Source of the DNA: Plastoroseomonas arctica | GTDB taxonomy: Bacteria > Pseudomonadota > Alphaproteobacteria > Acetobacterales > Acetobacteraceae | DNA length: 64,000 nucleotides | Direction of reading: 5' to 3' | Assembly (NCBI RefSeq): GCF_018128965.1 | Contig: NZ_JAAEDH010000012.1 | Coordinates: forward strand, 62,001-126,000 | Program-made: the position numbers and the translations under genes | Shown: piece after piece, positions 26,602 to 36,158 of the stretch | Position numbering within the stretch: position 1 is the stretch's first letter | Layout: each line of letters opens with the position of its first letter | Notes under the pieces: model-generated | What the model saw: the letters and a program-made list of their open reading frames with translations, nothing else | The model's database searches: none | What the model was told of the DNA's origin: nothing

Positions 26602-27735
26602 CTATGCTTTGGTGGGTATTCGCATCGTAAAACAAGTCGTGCCGTTCTCCGATGACACGTTGATCGTACCCCCATGCGCCTTAGCGATCTCGGCGCAGAT
26701 GTAGAGCCCCAGGCCGAGACCTTCGCGATTGGCATTCACCCGGCCGCGAAAGAAGGGTTGGAACAGCCGGTCTGCCTTACCGGCCTCGATCGGCTCACCG
26801 GCATTGATGACGGACAGGTCTAACCAACCTGCCTCGGTCCGTGCACGCACCTGGATTGGCGCCGTCATGTCGCCATAGGCGCAGGCATTGCCGAGCAGGT
26901 TGGACAGCAGCTGCCCGATGCGCTGGCGATCGCAGGCGACCGGCTCGCGCAGGTCGATATCGACGGCGATATCGACATGGGGGTGGACGCTGCGAAGCTC
27001 ATCGATGACCTGGTGGAGAACCGGCTCCAGGGGCTCCGCGGCGTCGCGCGTGGTGACGAACCCGCCGCCGAGGCGGCCCCGCGCGAAGTCGAGGACGTTC
27101 TCGATCAGCGCGGACATGCGCGAGACGCTCTGCTGGATATGCGCGCTCAGATCCTCCGACCGGTCGGGGTGGTTCGCCATGATGCGTGTCGCCGCGGAGA
27201 TCGATGCCAGCGGGTTCTTTAGGTCATGGCCAAGCACCGCAATGAATTGGTCGCGCAGTTCGGCATCTTCTCGCCGACGCGCCAGCCGTTCTTCCTGCGC
27301 CAACCTTCGTTCGGTAATGTCGATGGCGGTACCAATCATCCTACGGCATCGGCCCGCCGTGTCGAAGACGCCGCGACCCTTCGCGGCGATCCAGCGCAGA
27401 ACCCCGTCCTCCTTACCAATGGTGCGGTATATGACGTCGTATACCTCCCGGCGGGCGGGGTCCGCCGCGGCCCCATAGGCGGCCATTACCGCTTCGCGAT
27501 CATCTGGGTGCAGGCCCATGACGAAGTCATCCAAAGTCACGGGGGCATCGGAGGAAATGCCGAACATGGCTTTCACGCGCGGCGGCCAAGCCATGCGGCC
27601 ATGGCCCTCCTCCACCTCCCACCAGCCGATGTCCGCGGCTTCGGTTGCTAGCCTGAGGCGCTCGTCAGTCGAGAGCACCTCGTTGGCGGTCAGGTTGCCG
27701 GGGGGACATGCAGATTCGGATGACCGCGACTCCAT
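26602..27735 (-). CDS. PAS-domain sensor histidine kinase
   Basis: The 377-aa soluble kinase has a PAS domain (about 25-140, with GWWEVEEG and the PAC-like IGTAIDITERR), a HisKA domain with phospho-acceptor His170 in VLGHDLKNPLASI, an N box (LLGNACAYG) and G boxes ending GLGLGLYI. There are no TM segments, so it probably senses a cytoplasmic signal. ATG 27735 is chosen; the longer frame would begin at TTG. It is divergent from the Crp/Fnr gene and has no adjacent response regulator, so it is an orphan kinase. Confidence 0.88.
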   Translation of the reverse strand: MESRSSESACPPGNLTANEVLSTDERLRLATEAADIGWWEVEEGHGRMAWPPRVKAMFGISSDAPVTLDDFVMGLHPDDREAVMAAYGAAADPARREVYDVIYRTIGKEDGVLRWIAAKGRGVFDTAGRCRRMIGTAIDITERRLAQEERLARRREDAELRDQFIAVLGHDLKNPLASISAATRIMANHPDRSEDLSAHIQQSVSRMSALIENVLDFARGRLGGGFVTTRDAAEPLEPVLHQVIDELRSVHPHVDIAVDIDLREPVACDRQRIGQLLSNLLGNACAYGDMTAPIQVRARTEAGWLDLSVINAGEPIEAGKADRLFQPFFRGRVNANREGLGLGLYICAEIAKAHGGTINVSSENGTTCFTMRIPTKA

Positions 27736-27892
27736 ACTGGAAAGCTCTACGATAAGGGGGTGATCACGGCAATGCGAGCGGCAATAGAGCGCGATTGGCA
27801 AGCGTCGTCTGTTGTCGATCCGGCAGACAGGGCTACCGGATAATCGCCTTAGCGTTACGCTTCCGAAATTCGTGTGTTCCAGGATTTGTATC

Positions 27893-28675
27893 GTGACGCC
27901 TCAAGTCGATAAGACGCTTCATCGAAATCATCTCCATGCCGCATTTCCGCCAGAAGCACGCGAGCGGATCGCTCGGCACATGAAGCCGGTTGAGGTGAAG
28001 CTCGGCGAGACCGTATGCGAGGCGGGTGCCCCGTTGACCCATGCCTATTTTCCGGAAGGGGCTGTGCTGTCGCTGCTGACCGTGTTGGAAAACGGCGCTG
28101 AGATCGAATGCGCAAACATAGGACGCGAGGGAGCCTTCGGTTTGTTCTCCGCCATGTACAGCCGCGTCTCCTTCAATCGCTGCACCGTTCAGCTCGAAGG
28201 TCCGATGCTGCGATGCGCCATCGAGCCGTTGCGCGCCGAGTTTCAGCAATGCGCGCACATGCAGGATCTCCTCGTCAGCTATTCGGAGACCCTGTTGTCG
28301 CAGGTAATGCAGACGGTAGCTTGCAACTCGCTCCATTCCGTGGAGGAGCGTATGTGCCGCTGGCTCCTCATGATGCATGATCGTGCGGAGGGTGAGGCGC
28401 TGAGCTACACCCATGAATTCCTCGCGCGCATCATGGGCGCTAACCGGACGTCGATCTCGCTCGCGGCGCAGTCGCTCAAGAACCAGGGGCTCATCAACTA
28501 TCGCCGCGGCACGATGCAGGTCCAGGATCGCACCGGGTTGGAAGCAGCGTCGTGCGAGTGCTACGCGATCGTAAAGGCCCGCTTCGATGCGTTTCTCAAC
28601 CCGACCGCCGGTGCCGTGCGGGAGACCCGGTCCGGACTGATGTCGGATAGGAGGGCAGCCAGAAAGGTTCCGTAG
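27893..28675 (+). CDS. Crp/Fnr family transcriptional regulator
   Basis: The 260-aa protein has an N-terminal cyclic-nucleotide-binding-like beta-roll (FPPEARERIARHMKPVEV onward, about residues 18-140), a dimerisation helix, and a C-terminal winged HTH with EFLARIMGANRTSIS and LKNQGLINYRRG. No FNR-type cysteine cluster is visible. GTG 27893 is preferred because AGGA lies ten bases upstream and the preceding frame has no domain content. Regulators of this subtype (EERMCRWLLMMHDR) are frequent in Rhizobiales and Acetobacteraceae and often sit beside sensor kinases, as here. Confidence 0.88.
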   Translation: MTPQVDKTLHRNHLHAAFPPEARERIARHMKPVEVKLGETVCEAGAPLTHAYFPEGAVLSLLTVLENGAEIECANIGREGAFGLFSAMYSRVSFNRCTVQLEGPMLRCAIEPLRAEFQQCAHMQDLLVSYSETLLSQVMQTVACNSLHSVEERMCRWLLMMHDRAEGEALSYTHEFLARIMGANRTSISLAAQSLKNQGLINYRRGTMQVQDRTGLEAASCECYAIVKARFDAFLNPTAGAVRETRSGLMSDRRAARKVP

Positions 28676-28677
28676 GA

Positions 28678-28890
28678 ATGCAAGACACCCGAAGAGATCT
28701 GGAATTTGCGTTGCTGTTGTCGCGACAGCGGACCTGCAGCGAGGCGGTGTTGCGCTCATGCGAGACGGTGGAAAGTGTCAGTGTCCGCGCGACGCGGATA
28801 CAGATTACAGCTGAGGCACTGGCGAAGCAGCTAGATCGATGCTTATCGATCGTGAACGCTAAGCAACGGCGGCAGCGTTATCGGCGATAG
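28678..28890 (+). CDS. Small hypothetical protein
   Basis: The 70-aa Arg-rich, mostly helical protein starts two bases after the stop of the Crp/Fnr gene, with GTAGGA just upstream, so it is probably translated from the same message. Nothing in the sequence identifies a family. Confidence 0.5.
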   Translation: MQDTRRDLEFALLLSRQRTCSEAVLRSCETVESVSVRATRIQITAEALAKQLDRCLSIVNAKQRRQRYRR

Positions 28891-29418
28891 CGCGGAACTC
28901 GCGGGTCACTCGGGGCTTCTAATTCGCTCCCCATCAGCCGCCGTATAAAGCGGGCACCACCTTGATCCGCTAGGAGCCGTTTGGCACTTGATCGCAGGCG
29001 CCCGCGCGCCAAGGGTTACAACCCGAACCCTGAGCTTCACACCCCTGCCAGATAACCGCCGCACGCCCCTTGCTGCGGTGCGGGTCCGCATTGGCTGGCG
29101 GAGGTGCGTTTAACTTGGCCGCACTCTGGAGGCAGCGCACCCCTCCGGCGAGCACCGCCTACCTCCTCTTGCTGCTCGAACGCATTGCCGCACACCCGAT
29201 CAAGCGCATCGCACGCATCCGGCAGCGGAGGACACTCATCATCGCGCATGGGCGGCGGTTAGAGAGACACAAGGCCTTCGGGCTCTTGGGGCGCCAGACC
29301 GATGGGCGCCGCACCACACGCGCCATGCACTCAGGCCCCATCACACGAATCGCGGATAGACCTCGCTGCGCCCGGCGCCTCGCTTGTCGGTGCCATGGCC
29401 TTGGCGTAACAGCCGCGC
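28891..29418. other. Intergenic region upstream of the type III PKS operon; no gene seen
   Basis: Open frames are short, arginine-rich and mutually antisense. The promoter of the PKS operon should be here; no clear -35/-10 pair or operator was seen. Confidence 0.5.
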
Positions 29419-30483
29419 ATGTCCCAGGTCTTCATCAATCGGATCGCCTGCGCTGTTCCGCAACATCAGGTACATGACGCGTTCACCATTCTGGTCGGCC
29501 GCTATGTCCTCGATGGGCGCAATTCCACCACCTTCCATCGCATGGCGGCGCGCAGCCAGATTGAGAAGCGATGGTCTGTGCTGGAGGCATCGGAACCGCG
29601 GGGTAGCGGAACCACGTGCGGCTTCTACGCGTTCGGGCAGCCCTACCCTTCGACCAAGACGCGCATCGCCCGCTTTGAAAGCGAAGCGCCCGCCCTCGCG
29701 CAGATGGCCCTGGACCGATTGGGCCTCGCCGATGAAGCAAAGGGCGTGACGCACATCATATTCGCCAGCTGCACGGGCTTCGCCGCACCGGGCCTCGACC
29801 AGTGGGTGGTCAACGAATACGGCATCCGCGGCAGTGTCGAGCGGACCGTTATCGGCTTCATGGGATGCCAGGCGGCCATCAATGCAATGAAATCGGCCTG
29901 GCACATCGTGCGCAGCGATCCGGGCGCGCGGGTGATCGTGATGTGCCTGGAACTCTGCACGCTGCACCTGCAGGGCACCACGGCCATGGAGCAGCTTCTG
30001 TCCTTCCTGATCTTCGCCGATGGCTGCGCCACCGCCCTTGTCACCGCCGATCCCGGTGGCATTCGTGTCGATGGATTCCACGCCGCGCTGGTGCCGCAGG
30101 CGGCGGACCAGATCACCTGGCACATCGGTGACAGCGGCTTCGACATGACGCTCTCGGGCCTGGTTCCCTTCACCGTCGCCCACGCGATGCCGATGCTCGC
30201 CGAGGCGATGCTGGGCGGCGCCAGGCCCGCCGATGTCGATCTCTGGGCGGTTCATCCCGGCGGGCGCACCATTCTCGACGCGGTGTCCCATGGGCTCGAC
30301 CTGCCCGAGGGTGCGCTCGCGGAAAGCCGCGCCGTGCTGCGGGAGCACGGCAACATGTCCTCGGCCACGGTGATGTTCGTGCTGCGCGACATGATGGCGA
30401 AGCAGACGCCCGGCCAGTTCGGCTGCGCCATCGCCTTCGGACCTGGCGTCTCCGCCGAAACCATGCGCTTCACGACCGTCTGA
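29419..30483 (+). CDS. Type III polyketide synthase
   Basis: The 354-aa chalcone-synthase-fold enzyme has the full catalytic triad: Cys150 in GFMGCQAA, His279 in WAVHPGGR and Asn312 in HGNMSSAT. Such enzymes extend a starter acyl-CoA with malonyl-CoA without an acyl carrier protein and cyclise the product to alkylresorcinols, alkylpyrones or phloroglucinols. The two downstream genes overlap or abut it and supply methylation and flavin-dependent oxidation, matching the SrsA-SrsB-SrsC order of Streptomyces griseus, which makes methylated alkylresorcinols and quinones. Starter length cannot be predicted by eye. Confidence 0.93.
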   Translation: MSQVFINRIACAVPQHQVHDAFTILVGRYVLDGRNSTTFHRMAARSQIEKRWSVLEASEPRGSGTTCGFYAFGQPYPSTKTRIARFESEAPALAQMALDRLGLADEAKGVTHIIFASCTGFAAPGLDQWVVNEYGIRGSVERTVIGFMGCQAAINAMKSAWHIVRSDPGARVIVMCLELCTLHLQGTTAMEQLLSFLIFADGCATALVTADPGGIRVDGFHAALVPQAADQITWHIGDSGFDMTLSGLVPFTVAHAMPMLAEAMLGGARPADVDLWAVHPGGRTILDAVSHGLDLPEGALAESRAVLREHGNMSSATVMFVLRDMMAKQTPGQFGCAIAFGPGVSAETMRFTTV

Positions 30484-31184
30484 TGGCGCGGCGCTCGCTC
30501 GGCACGCGCAGCGACGAGACGGAGTGGATGGATGATGCCACGCAGACGGAGGCGGCGTTCCGCTCCGCGCTCAGGGATCTGGAATTCCTCAACCGCATCT
30601 CGTTCGGCTATCGGCCCACCCTGCATTTTCTCGACAGGCTCGTGGCCCGCACAGGCGCCAAATCCCTTTCCGTGCTCGATGTCGGCGCCGGGGGTGGGGA
30701 TATGCTGCGGCGTATTCACCGCTGGGGTGGGGATCGCGGCATCGCGGTGGCGCTGACCGGCCTCGACCGCAGCCCTGCCGCGCTGCTGGCCGCCCGCGAC
30801 GCCGGGACGCCGGGCGCCTGGATCAGCGCCGATCTGTTCGATCTGCCCGCCGACGCGCGGTATGACGTGGTGATCTCGGCGCTGTTCACGCATCACCTTC
30901 CCGATGCGGAGTTGGTCCGCTTCCTGGGCTGGATGGCGCAGCACGCAGCGCACGGCTGGATGATCAATGATCTGCACCGCCATCCCGTGCCCTGGCTGGG
31001 GCTGTGGTGCGGGACGCGGCTGCTGCGGCTCGACCCGATGGTGGTGCATGATTCGACGATCTCCGTGGCGCGCGCCTTCACCCGCCGCGACTGGCAGCGC
31101 GTGACGGCCGAGGCGGGCGTCGCGGCGCAGATCAGATGGCAATGCCCCTTCCGCTGGGCGGTCTCCGCCCAAGCCGAGGGCTGA
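30483..31184 (+). CDS. Class I SAM-dependent methyltransferase of the PKS operon
   Basis: The 233-aa protein contains motif I VLDVGAGGGDMLRR (about residues 63-76), an acidic post-I residue in ALTGLDRSP, and ISADLFDLPADARYDVV. Its ATG overlaps the PKS stop (TGATGG arrangement), so it is translationally coupled. By analogy with SrsB it would methylate the resorcinol ring or its oxygen. The same protein shape (LxFLNRIxxGY start) is common beside type III PKS genes in proteobacteria. Confidence 0.88.
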   Translation: MARRSLGTRSDETEWMDDATQTEAAFRSALRDLEFLNRISFGYRPTLHFLDRLVARTGAKSLSVLDVGAGGGDMLRRIHRWGGDRGIAVALTGLDRSPAALLAARDAGTPGAWISADLFDLPADARYDVVISALFTHHLPDAELVRFLGWMAQHAAHGWMINDLHRHPVPWLGLWCGTRLLRLDPMVVHDSTISVARAFTRRDWQRVTAEAGVAAQIRWQCPFRWAVSAQAEG

Positions 31185-31192
31185 GCGCCGCG

Positions 31193-32284
31193 ATGGATGA
31201 CCCCGACATCTTGATCGTGGGCGGAGGGCCGGCCGGCGCGGCCGCGGCCATCATCCTCGCGCATTCCGGGCGGGGGGTGGTTCTGGTTGAACGTGAACCC
31301 GCCCCCCGCGAGAAGGTCTGCGGCGAATTCCTGGGCGCGGATGCCATCCAATGCCTGCGCGCCCTTGGCGTGGACCCGGCGGCACTCGGCGGCGCGCCGA
31401 TCGCCGAGGCGAGCATCGCCCGGCGCGGCGGTGGCGAGGCGCGCATGGCGCTGCCCTTCCTCGCTTTCGGCCTGCCGCGTGCGATCATGGATGCGGCGCT
31501 GCTCGACGCCGCGACAGCCGCGGGGGCGACCATTCTGCGCGGCCAGGCGGTGCGCGATGCCGCGCGCGTGCCAGGCGGATGGTCGCTGCGCCTGGCGGAG
31601 GGCACGTTGCTGCAAGCCCCACATCTGATCCTCGCCACCGGGAAGCACGGGCTGCGCGCGCTGCCTCGGGCCACGGCGGCGGAGGGATGGACCGGGGCGA
31701 AGCTGCATCTGACACTGCGCGCGCCGCTCAGCGCCGTCACGCTTCTGCCATTCGCGGGCGGCTATGCCGGCCTGCAGCCGAGCGCCGGCGATGAGGCCAA
31801 TCTCTGCGCGGCTCTCGCACCGGGACAGGCGGCCGCGGCGCGCGATGCGGCGGGCTTTCTGGCGCTGGTCGCTTCGGGTTCGGGGCTGGCCGGCACTCTG
31901 CTCGAAGGGGCCGAGCCCAGGATGGCGCGCCCGCTGACCATCGCCGGCGTGCCCTATGGCTTCCTCCATCGCGACCCGGTGGGCGCGGACCCCGATGTAT
32001 GGCGCGTGGGCGACCAGTTCGCGGTGATCCCGTCATTCCTGGGGGACGGCATGGCCATGGCACTCGCCGGCGGCATGGCGGCGGCGAGCTCGATCCTCGC
32101 CGGGCAGAGCGCGACGGCGTTCCACGCGGCCTGGCGGCGCAGGCTCGCCACCCCGATGCGGATCGCGCATGTCGCGAGCCATGTGCTTCGGCGAAGGCCA
32201 GATCTTTTCGCGGGCGTCATCGCGCATGCCCCGTCGATGGCGCGCCAGATCGTCCGGCGGACGCGCGTGCGGTTGCCAGCGTGA
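31193..32284 (+). CDS. FAD-dependent oxidoreductase / monooxygenase of the PKS operon
   Basis: The 363-aa flavoprotein has the dinucleotide-binding motif ILIVGGGPAGAAAAI at residues 6-20, VLVEREPAPREKVCGEFLG (the CGE signature of the geranylgeranyl-reductase/p-hydroxybenzoate-hydroxylase group), and a GD-like motif in VGDQFAVIPSFLGDGMAMA. ATG 31193, eight bases after the methyltransferase stop, is preferred over an upstream frame inside that gene. In the srs model the flavoprotein hydroxylates the alkylresorcinol to give a hydroquinone or quinone. Confidence 0.88.
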   Translation: MDDPDILIVGGGPAGAAAAIILAHSGRGVVLVEREPAPREKVCGEFLGADAIQCLRALGVDPAALGGAPIAEASIARRGGGEARMALPFLAFGLPRAIMDAALLDAATAAGATILRGQAVRDAARVPGGWSLRLAEGTLLQAPHLILATGKHGLRALPRATAAEGWTGAKLHLTLRAPLSAVTLLPFAGGYAGLQPSAGDEANLCAALAPGQAAAARDAAGFLALVASGSGLAGTLLEGAEPRMARPLTIAGVPYGFLHRDPVGADPDVWRVGDQFAVIPSFLGDGMAMALAGGMAAASSILAGQSATAFHAAWRRRLATPMRIAHVASHVLRRRPDLFAGVIAHAPSMARQIVRRTRVRLPA

Positions 32285-32524
32285 CGTTGCCCCACTCTTC
32301 GGAGGTATGGCCTTTGATACGGACATCCTCAATGTCTTCGCGGAACTCCTGCAGCCGGGCCAGATAGCGCGGGAATAAATTACGCATGAACAAACCTTGC
32401 CACTGTCCGCGGGTACCAGATGCTCTTTGATATGCGCCGGACCTCGACGCAACTGCGGAAATTGCGCCGTCCCCGCTGATGGTCGTCAGCGCAAGACGGA
32501 TTTGATTTCTGCCGAGAGGGTGAT

Positions 32525-33457
32525 TCAGGACTTGACGTATTCGCTCCCTCGCAGCGCTCGTGAGTGGCCCTGGATGAGCACCTCTCCCGCAAGGTGGGCG
32601 AGTTTGCACACGGTCTCCGACCGGTCGGCCCGGCCTTGCGCCAGGCCGAGCTCCGCGCGAAGCCTACTGCGCTCAAGCGTCAGGAATCGGACGGCATCGG
32701 GGCGAAGATGCCGCATGCAGGCGGGCACGACGGCGATGCCCATCCCGGCGGCGACGAAGTTGATCGCCGCGGCAAGTTCCGGCGCCTCCTGGCCGACCCG
32801 CGGGGAAAAGCCGAGGCGAAGGCATTCCGAGACGATCTGGTCCGACAGCCCCGAGCCGCCGCGCCGAGGATAGAGGATGAAAGGGTCGTCACGCAGCGCC
32901 TCCAGCCGCACGGCCCGCCGTCCTGCCGCCGAATGATCGACCGGCACAGCCGCTACCATCGGCTCCCGGACGAGCCACTGCACCTCGATGGCCGCATCCG
33001 GCGTTAGAGGCGGTCGGACGAAGGCGGCGTCGAGGTCATCGGCCTTCAGCGCGGCGATGAGCAGAGCACTGCGATGCTCCTCCAGCGCAACTTCCACTTC
33101 CGGCCATTGCGCGCGGTAGGTCTTCAGCACCTCGGTCACGAAGGGGCTGAAGGAGGCCGAGGAGGTGAAGCCGATCCGCAACTTGCCGATCTCGCCCCGC
33201 CCGGCGCGGCGGGCCATGGCGACGGCCTGCGCCGCCCGGTCAAGCACGGCGCGCGTTTCCGCCAGGAAGACGGTGCCGGCGGCGGAGAGCTCGATGCGGC
33301 GGCCGATACGGTGGAAGAGCGCGACGCCGAGCTCGGCCTCCAGCGCCTGGATCTGCTGCGTCAGAGGTGGCTGGGCGATGCCGACGCGCAGCGCCGCTCG
33401 GGTGACATTCAGTTCCTCCGCCACGGCGAGGAAGTAGCGAAGATGCCGGAGTTCCAT
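32525..33457 (-). CDS. LysR-family transcriptional regulator
   Basis: The 310-aa protein begins MELRHLRYFLAVAEELNVTR with the N-terminal HTH (AALRVGIAQPPLTQQIQALE), followed by a periplasmic-binding-protein-like effector domain (LRIGFTSSASFSPFV onward). Start ATG 33457 matches the family N-terminus. It is divergent from the MmgE/PrpD-Bug operon, with two palindromes in the 95-base gap, so it likely controls that operon in response to a carboxylate. Confidence 0.92.
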   Translation of the reverse strand: MELRHLRYFLAVAEELNVTRAALRVGIAQPPLTQQIQALEAELGVALFHRIGRRIELSAAGTVFLAETRAVLDRAAQAVAMARRAGRGEIGKLRIGFTSSASFSPFVTEVLKTYRAQWPEVEVALEEHRSALLIAALKADDLDAAFVRPPLTPDAAIEVQWLVREPMVAAVPVDHSAAGRRAVRLEALRDDPFILYPRRGGSGLSDQIVSECLRLGFSPRVGQEAPELAAAINFVAAGMGIAVVPACMRHLRPDAVRFLTLERSRLRAELGLAQGRADRSETVCKLAHLAGEVLIQGHSRALRGSEYVKS

Positions 33458-33460
33458 CTT

Positions 33461-33500
33461 ATATGAACAACATATGATCAACCCAATGACAATATATTGG
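33461..33500. promoter_or_regulatory. Two palindromes in the LysR/MmgE divergent promoter
   Basis: ATATG-N5-CATAT (33461-33475) and CCAAT-N8-ATTGG (33483-33500) lie between the divergent starts. The first fits a T-N11-A LysR box. Either may be bound by the adjacent LysR protein. Confidence 0.5.
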
Positions 33501-33552
33501 ACCATGGGTTGCTCTGCCCTTATGCCTTGCCGAGGAAGCACGGACATATGTC

Positions 33553-34974
33553 ATGAGTGAAAACCCCCCCCTCCTCGAAAACGCCACGCGCGACCTCGCG
33601 CGCTTCGCCGCCGACCTGCGCTACGAGGACATCCCCCCCGAGGTCATCGCCCAGGCCAAGCTCTGCCTGCTCGACGGAATCGGCGTCTGCCTCCATGGCT
33701 CGACGCTGCCCTGGACGCGCATCCTCCAGCAGGTGACAGCGGCGGAGGGGGGCACGCCGGTGGCCTCGCTCTGGGGCACCGGCAGCCGCGGCTCGGTGTC
33801 GCAGGCCGTGCTGGTGAACGGCACAGGGGGCCATGCGTTCGAGATGGACGACATGCACAAGGAATCGATCCTCCACCCCAATTCGCTCACGACGCCGATC
33901 GCGCTGGGGTATGCCGAGGCCAGCCGCGCGACGGGGCGCGATATGCTGACAGCCATCGTGGCCGGCTATGAGGTTGGCACCCGCGTTGGAAACGCCGCGA
34001 CCATGGCGCTCTTCCTGGACGGCTTCCACCCGCAGGGGACCAGCGGCACCTTCGTCGCCGCCGCCGCCGCCGGGAAGATGCGGGGGCTGAACGCCGTGCA
34101 GATGCAGCACGCGCTGGGCATCGCCGGCTCCATGGCTTCAGGCCTCATGGCGGCGCAGGAAGGCGCCATGGTAAAGCGCCTGCATGCTGGGCGCGCCGCC
34201 CAGGCCGGCGTGCTTGGTGCCGAGCTTGCGGCCAAGGGCTTCACGGGGATCAGCGACATCCTGGAGGCCGGCTATGGCGGCTATCTCAGCAGCTTCTCCA
34301 GCCGGCCGGCGCCACAGAAGCTGACCCAGGGCTTGGGCGAGAGCTGGGAAACGCTGAATGTCGGCTTCAAGATGTACCCAACCGTCACCAGCATCCACAC
34401 CGCGCTCGACTCGCTGCGGTGGCTGATGGCGGATAATGCGCTGGCGCATGGCGACATCGAATTGGTCGAGATCGGCTGCAGCCGCATGACATACGTACAC
34501 ACGGCCTGGCCCTACAAGCCGGCCGGCATCACTGCGGCGCAGATGAACCTCTTCTTCGGCCTCGCTGTCGTGGCGCTGGGTGGGAATGTGACGACGGCGG
34601 ACCTCACCGAGGCACGGTTGCGCGACCCTCAAGTGCTAGAGCTCATCGGCCGGATGCGCGGCCATGAGGATGCGGAGATCGAGGCCATGGGGCCCTTCTT
34701 CCGCCACGCCTGCCAGATGCAGGTCACGACGCGGGACGGCCGCAGGCTGCGACACAAGGAACTGGCCCGCCGCGGCAGCCCGGAGAACCCCGTGAGCATC
34801 GCTGAAGTTCAGGAGAAATTCCGCGGCAACGTCGCCGGGCTGCTCTCGGATGCCGAGGCCGAGCAGGTGATCGGCGACGTCGCGCGCTTCGAGACACTGC
34901 CGGATGCGGCGCGCATCATCGCCATCCTGGGCACCGACAGAACCGGGGCGGCGCGCGTCGAGGAGATGGCGTAA
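33553..34974 (+). CDS. MmgE/PrpD family protein
   Basis: The 473-aa protein has the all-helical MmgE/PrpD fold: YEDIPPEVIAQAKLCLLDGIG near the N-terminus, AFEMDDMHKES and HPNSLTTPIALGYAEA (active-site region), and LHAGRAAQAGVLGAELA followed by KMYPTVTSIHTALDS. Members include 2-methylcitrate dehydratase, cis-aconitate decarboxylase and iminodisuccinate epimerase. The Bug protein encoded directly downstream (one-base overlap) suggests catabolism of an imported polycarboxylate. Confidence 0.9.
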   Translation: MSENPPLLENATRDLARFAADLRYEDIPPEVIAQAKLCLLDGIGVCLHGSTLPWTRILQQVTAAEGGTPVASLWGTGSRGSVSQAVLVNGTGGHAFEMDDMHKESILHPNSLTTPIALGYAEASRATGRDMLTAIVAGYEVGTRVGNAATMALFLDGFHPQGTSGTFVAAAAAGKMRGLNAVQMQHALGIAGSMASGLMAAQEGAMVKRLHAGRAAQAGVLGAELAAKGFTGISDILEAGYGGYLSSFSSRPAPQKLTQGLGESWETLNVGFKMYPTVTSIHTALDSLRWLMADNALAHGDIELVEIGCSRMTYVHTAWPYKPAGITAAQMNLFFGLAVVALGGNVTTADLTEARLRDPQVLELIGRMRGHEDAEIEAMGPFFRHACQMQVTTRDGRRLRHKELARRGSPENPVSIAEVQEKFRGNVAGLLSDAEAEQVIGDVARFETLPDAARIIAILGTDRTGAARVEEMA

Positions 34975-35939
34975 TGTCGCTCTCACGCCGGAATGTGATG
35001 GAAGCCGCCACCGGCCTGGGGCTACTGGGAGTGGGCGTGGCGGAGGCCCAGCCGCAGGCTATTTCCATGGTGGTGCCCTATGCTCCGGGCGGTGGCACCG
35101 ACATTGTTGGGCGCAGCTTCGCGCAGCTCTTCGCGCGCGAGCTGAACCGCACTGTGGTGGTTGAGAACCGCAGCGGCGCCGCAGGGCATATCGGCACGTC
35201 GGCCGTGGCGCGCGCGCGGCCGGACGGCAACACGCTGCTCTACTGCGTCAGCACGCATATCGTGGTGAACCCGCATCTCCAGCGCGGCCCGGGGACGGAG
35301 CTGATCTCGTCGATGACGCCGGTCGTGCAGGCAGCCTCTTACCAATATGTGCTAGCGGTAGATCCGGACCTCGGCGTCGCCAGCGTGGCGGATCTCATCG
35401 CGCTGGCACGCACCCGGAGCCTGACCTATTCGACGGCGGGGGTGGGCAGCAACAACCACCTCGCCGCCGTGGTCTTCGCGGATGCCGCCGGCCTGCAGAT
35501 GGAGCACGTGCCCTACCGTGGCAGCCTCCCGGCACTGCTCGACGTGGTGGCGCACAATGTGCAGCTCATCTTCAGCTCGCCGGCGCCGGCGATTCCGTTG
35601 GTGCGCGACGGCAAGCTGCGCGCCCTGGCGGTGACGGGCGCTCATCGTTTGGCGGCACTGCCCGAGGTGCCGACGCTACGAGAGGCGGGGCTGCAAGGCG
35701 CCGTCATCAACGGCTGGCACGCGGTCTTCGCGCCAGGTGGAACCTCCCCGGACATCCTCGCCATCTATGAGGCCGCGGGCCGCCGCGTCGTCGCCATGGA
35801 AGAGTTCGGCGGGCGCATCGCGGTGGAGGGGATGGAGCCGCCGCCGGACCGATCGATGGAGGCCTTCGCCTCCGCCATCCGCGAGGAGAGCGCCTTCTGG
35901 GGCCGCAAGCTCGCGGAGATGCAGATCCGCATGGAGTAG
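34974..35939 (+). CDS. Bug/TctC family periplasmic solute-binding protein
   Basis: The third Bug protein (321 aa) has a signal sequence, the conserved VVPYAPGGGTDIVGR, VENRSGAAGH, GVGSNNHLAAV and HVPYRGSLPAL. Its ATG shares one base with the upstream TAA, so it is coupled to the MmgE/PrpD gene. It presumably delivers that enzyme's substrate, via TctA/TctB proteins encoded elsewhere. Confidence 0.9.
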   Translation: MSLSRRNVMEAATGLGLLGVGVAEAQPQAISMVVPYAPGGGTDIVGRSFAQLFARELNRTVVVENRSGAAGHIGTSAVARARPDGNTLLYCVSTHIVVNPHLQRGPGTELISSMTPVVQAASYQYVLAVDPDLGVASVADLIALARTRSLTYSTAGVGSNNHLAAVVFADAAGLQMEHVPYRGSLPALLDVVAHNVQLIFSSPAPAIPLVRDGKLRALAVTGAHRLAALPEVPTLREAGLQGAVINGWHAVFAPGGTSPDILAIYEAAGRRVVAMEEFGGRIAVEGMEPPPDRSMEAFASAIREESAFWGRKLAEMQIRME

Positions 35940-36158
35940 GCGAGCTGATTATCCGGCGATGATCGTCTCGCCGCCGACGGTCCCGCTTTTGCCCATCGCC
36001 AGTATTCTGCCCCGGATCATCGCCTCGGCAGACCGGGTGTTCGACGTGGTTGAGTGGTAGAGAATGGGTATAGCGAAAGCGTTAAAGGCGAGCACGAGCG
36101 CGCTCAGACTCCACACCGCTTAACGGACGCGAACGTCAGGTGCCAGTAGGTGCGCTTC

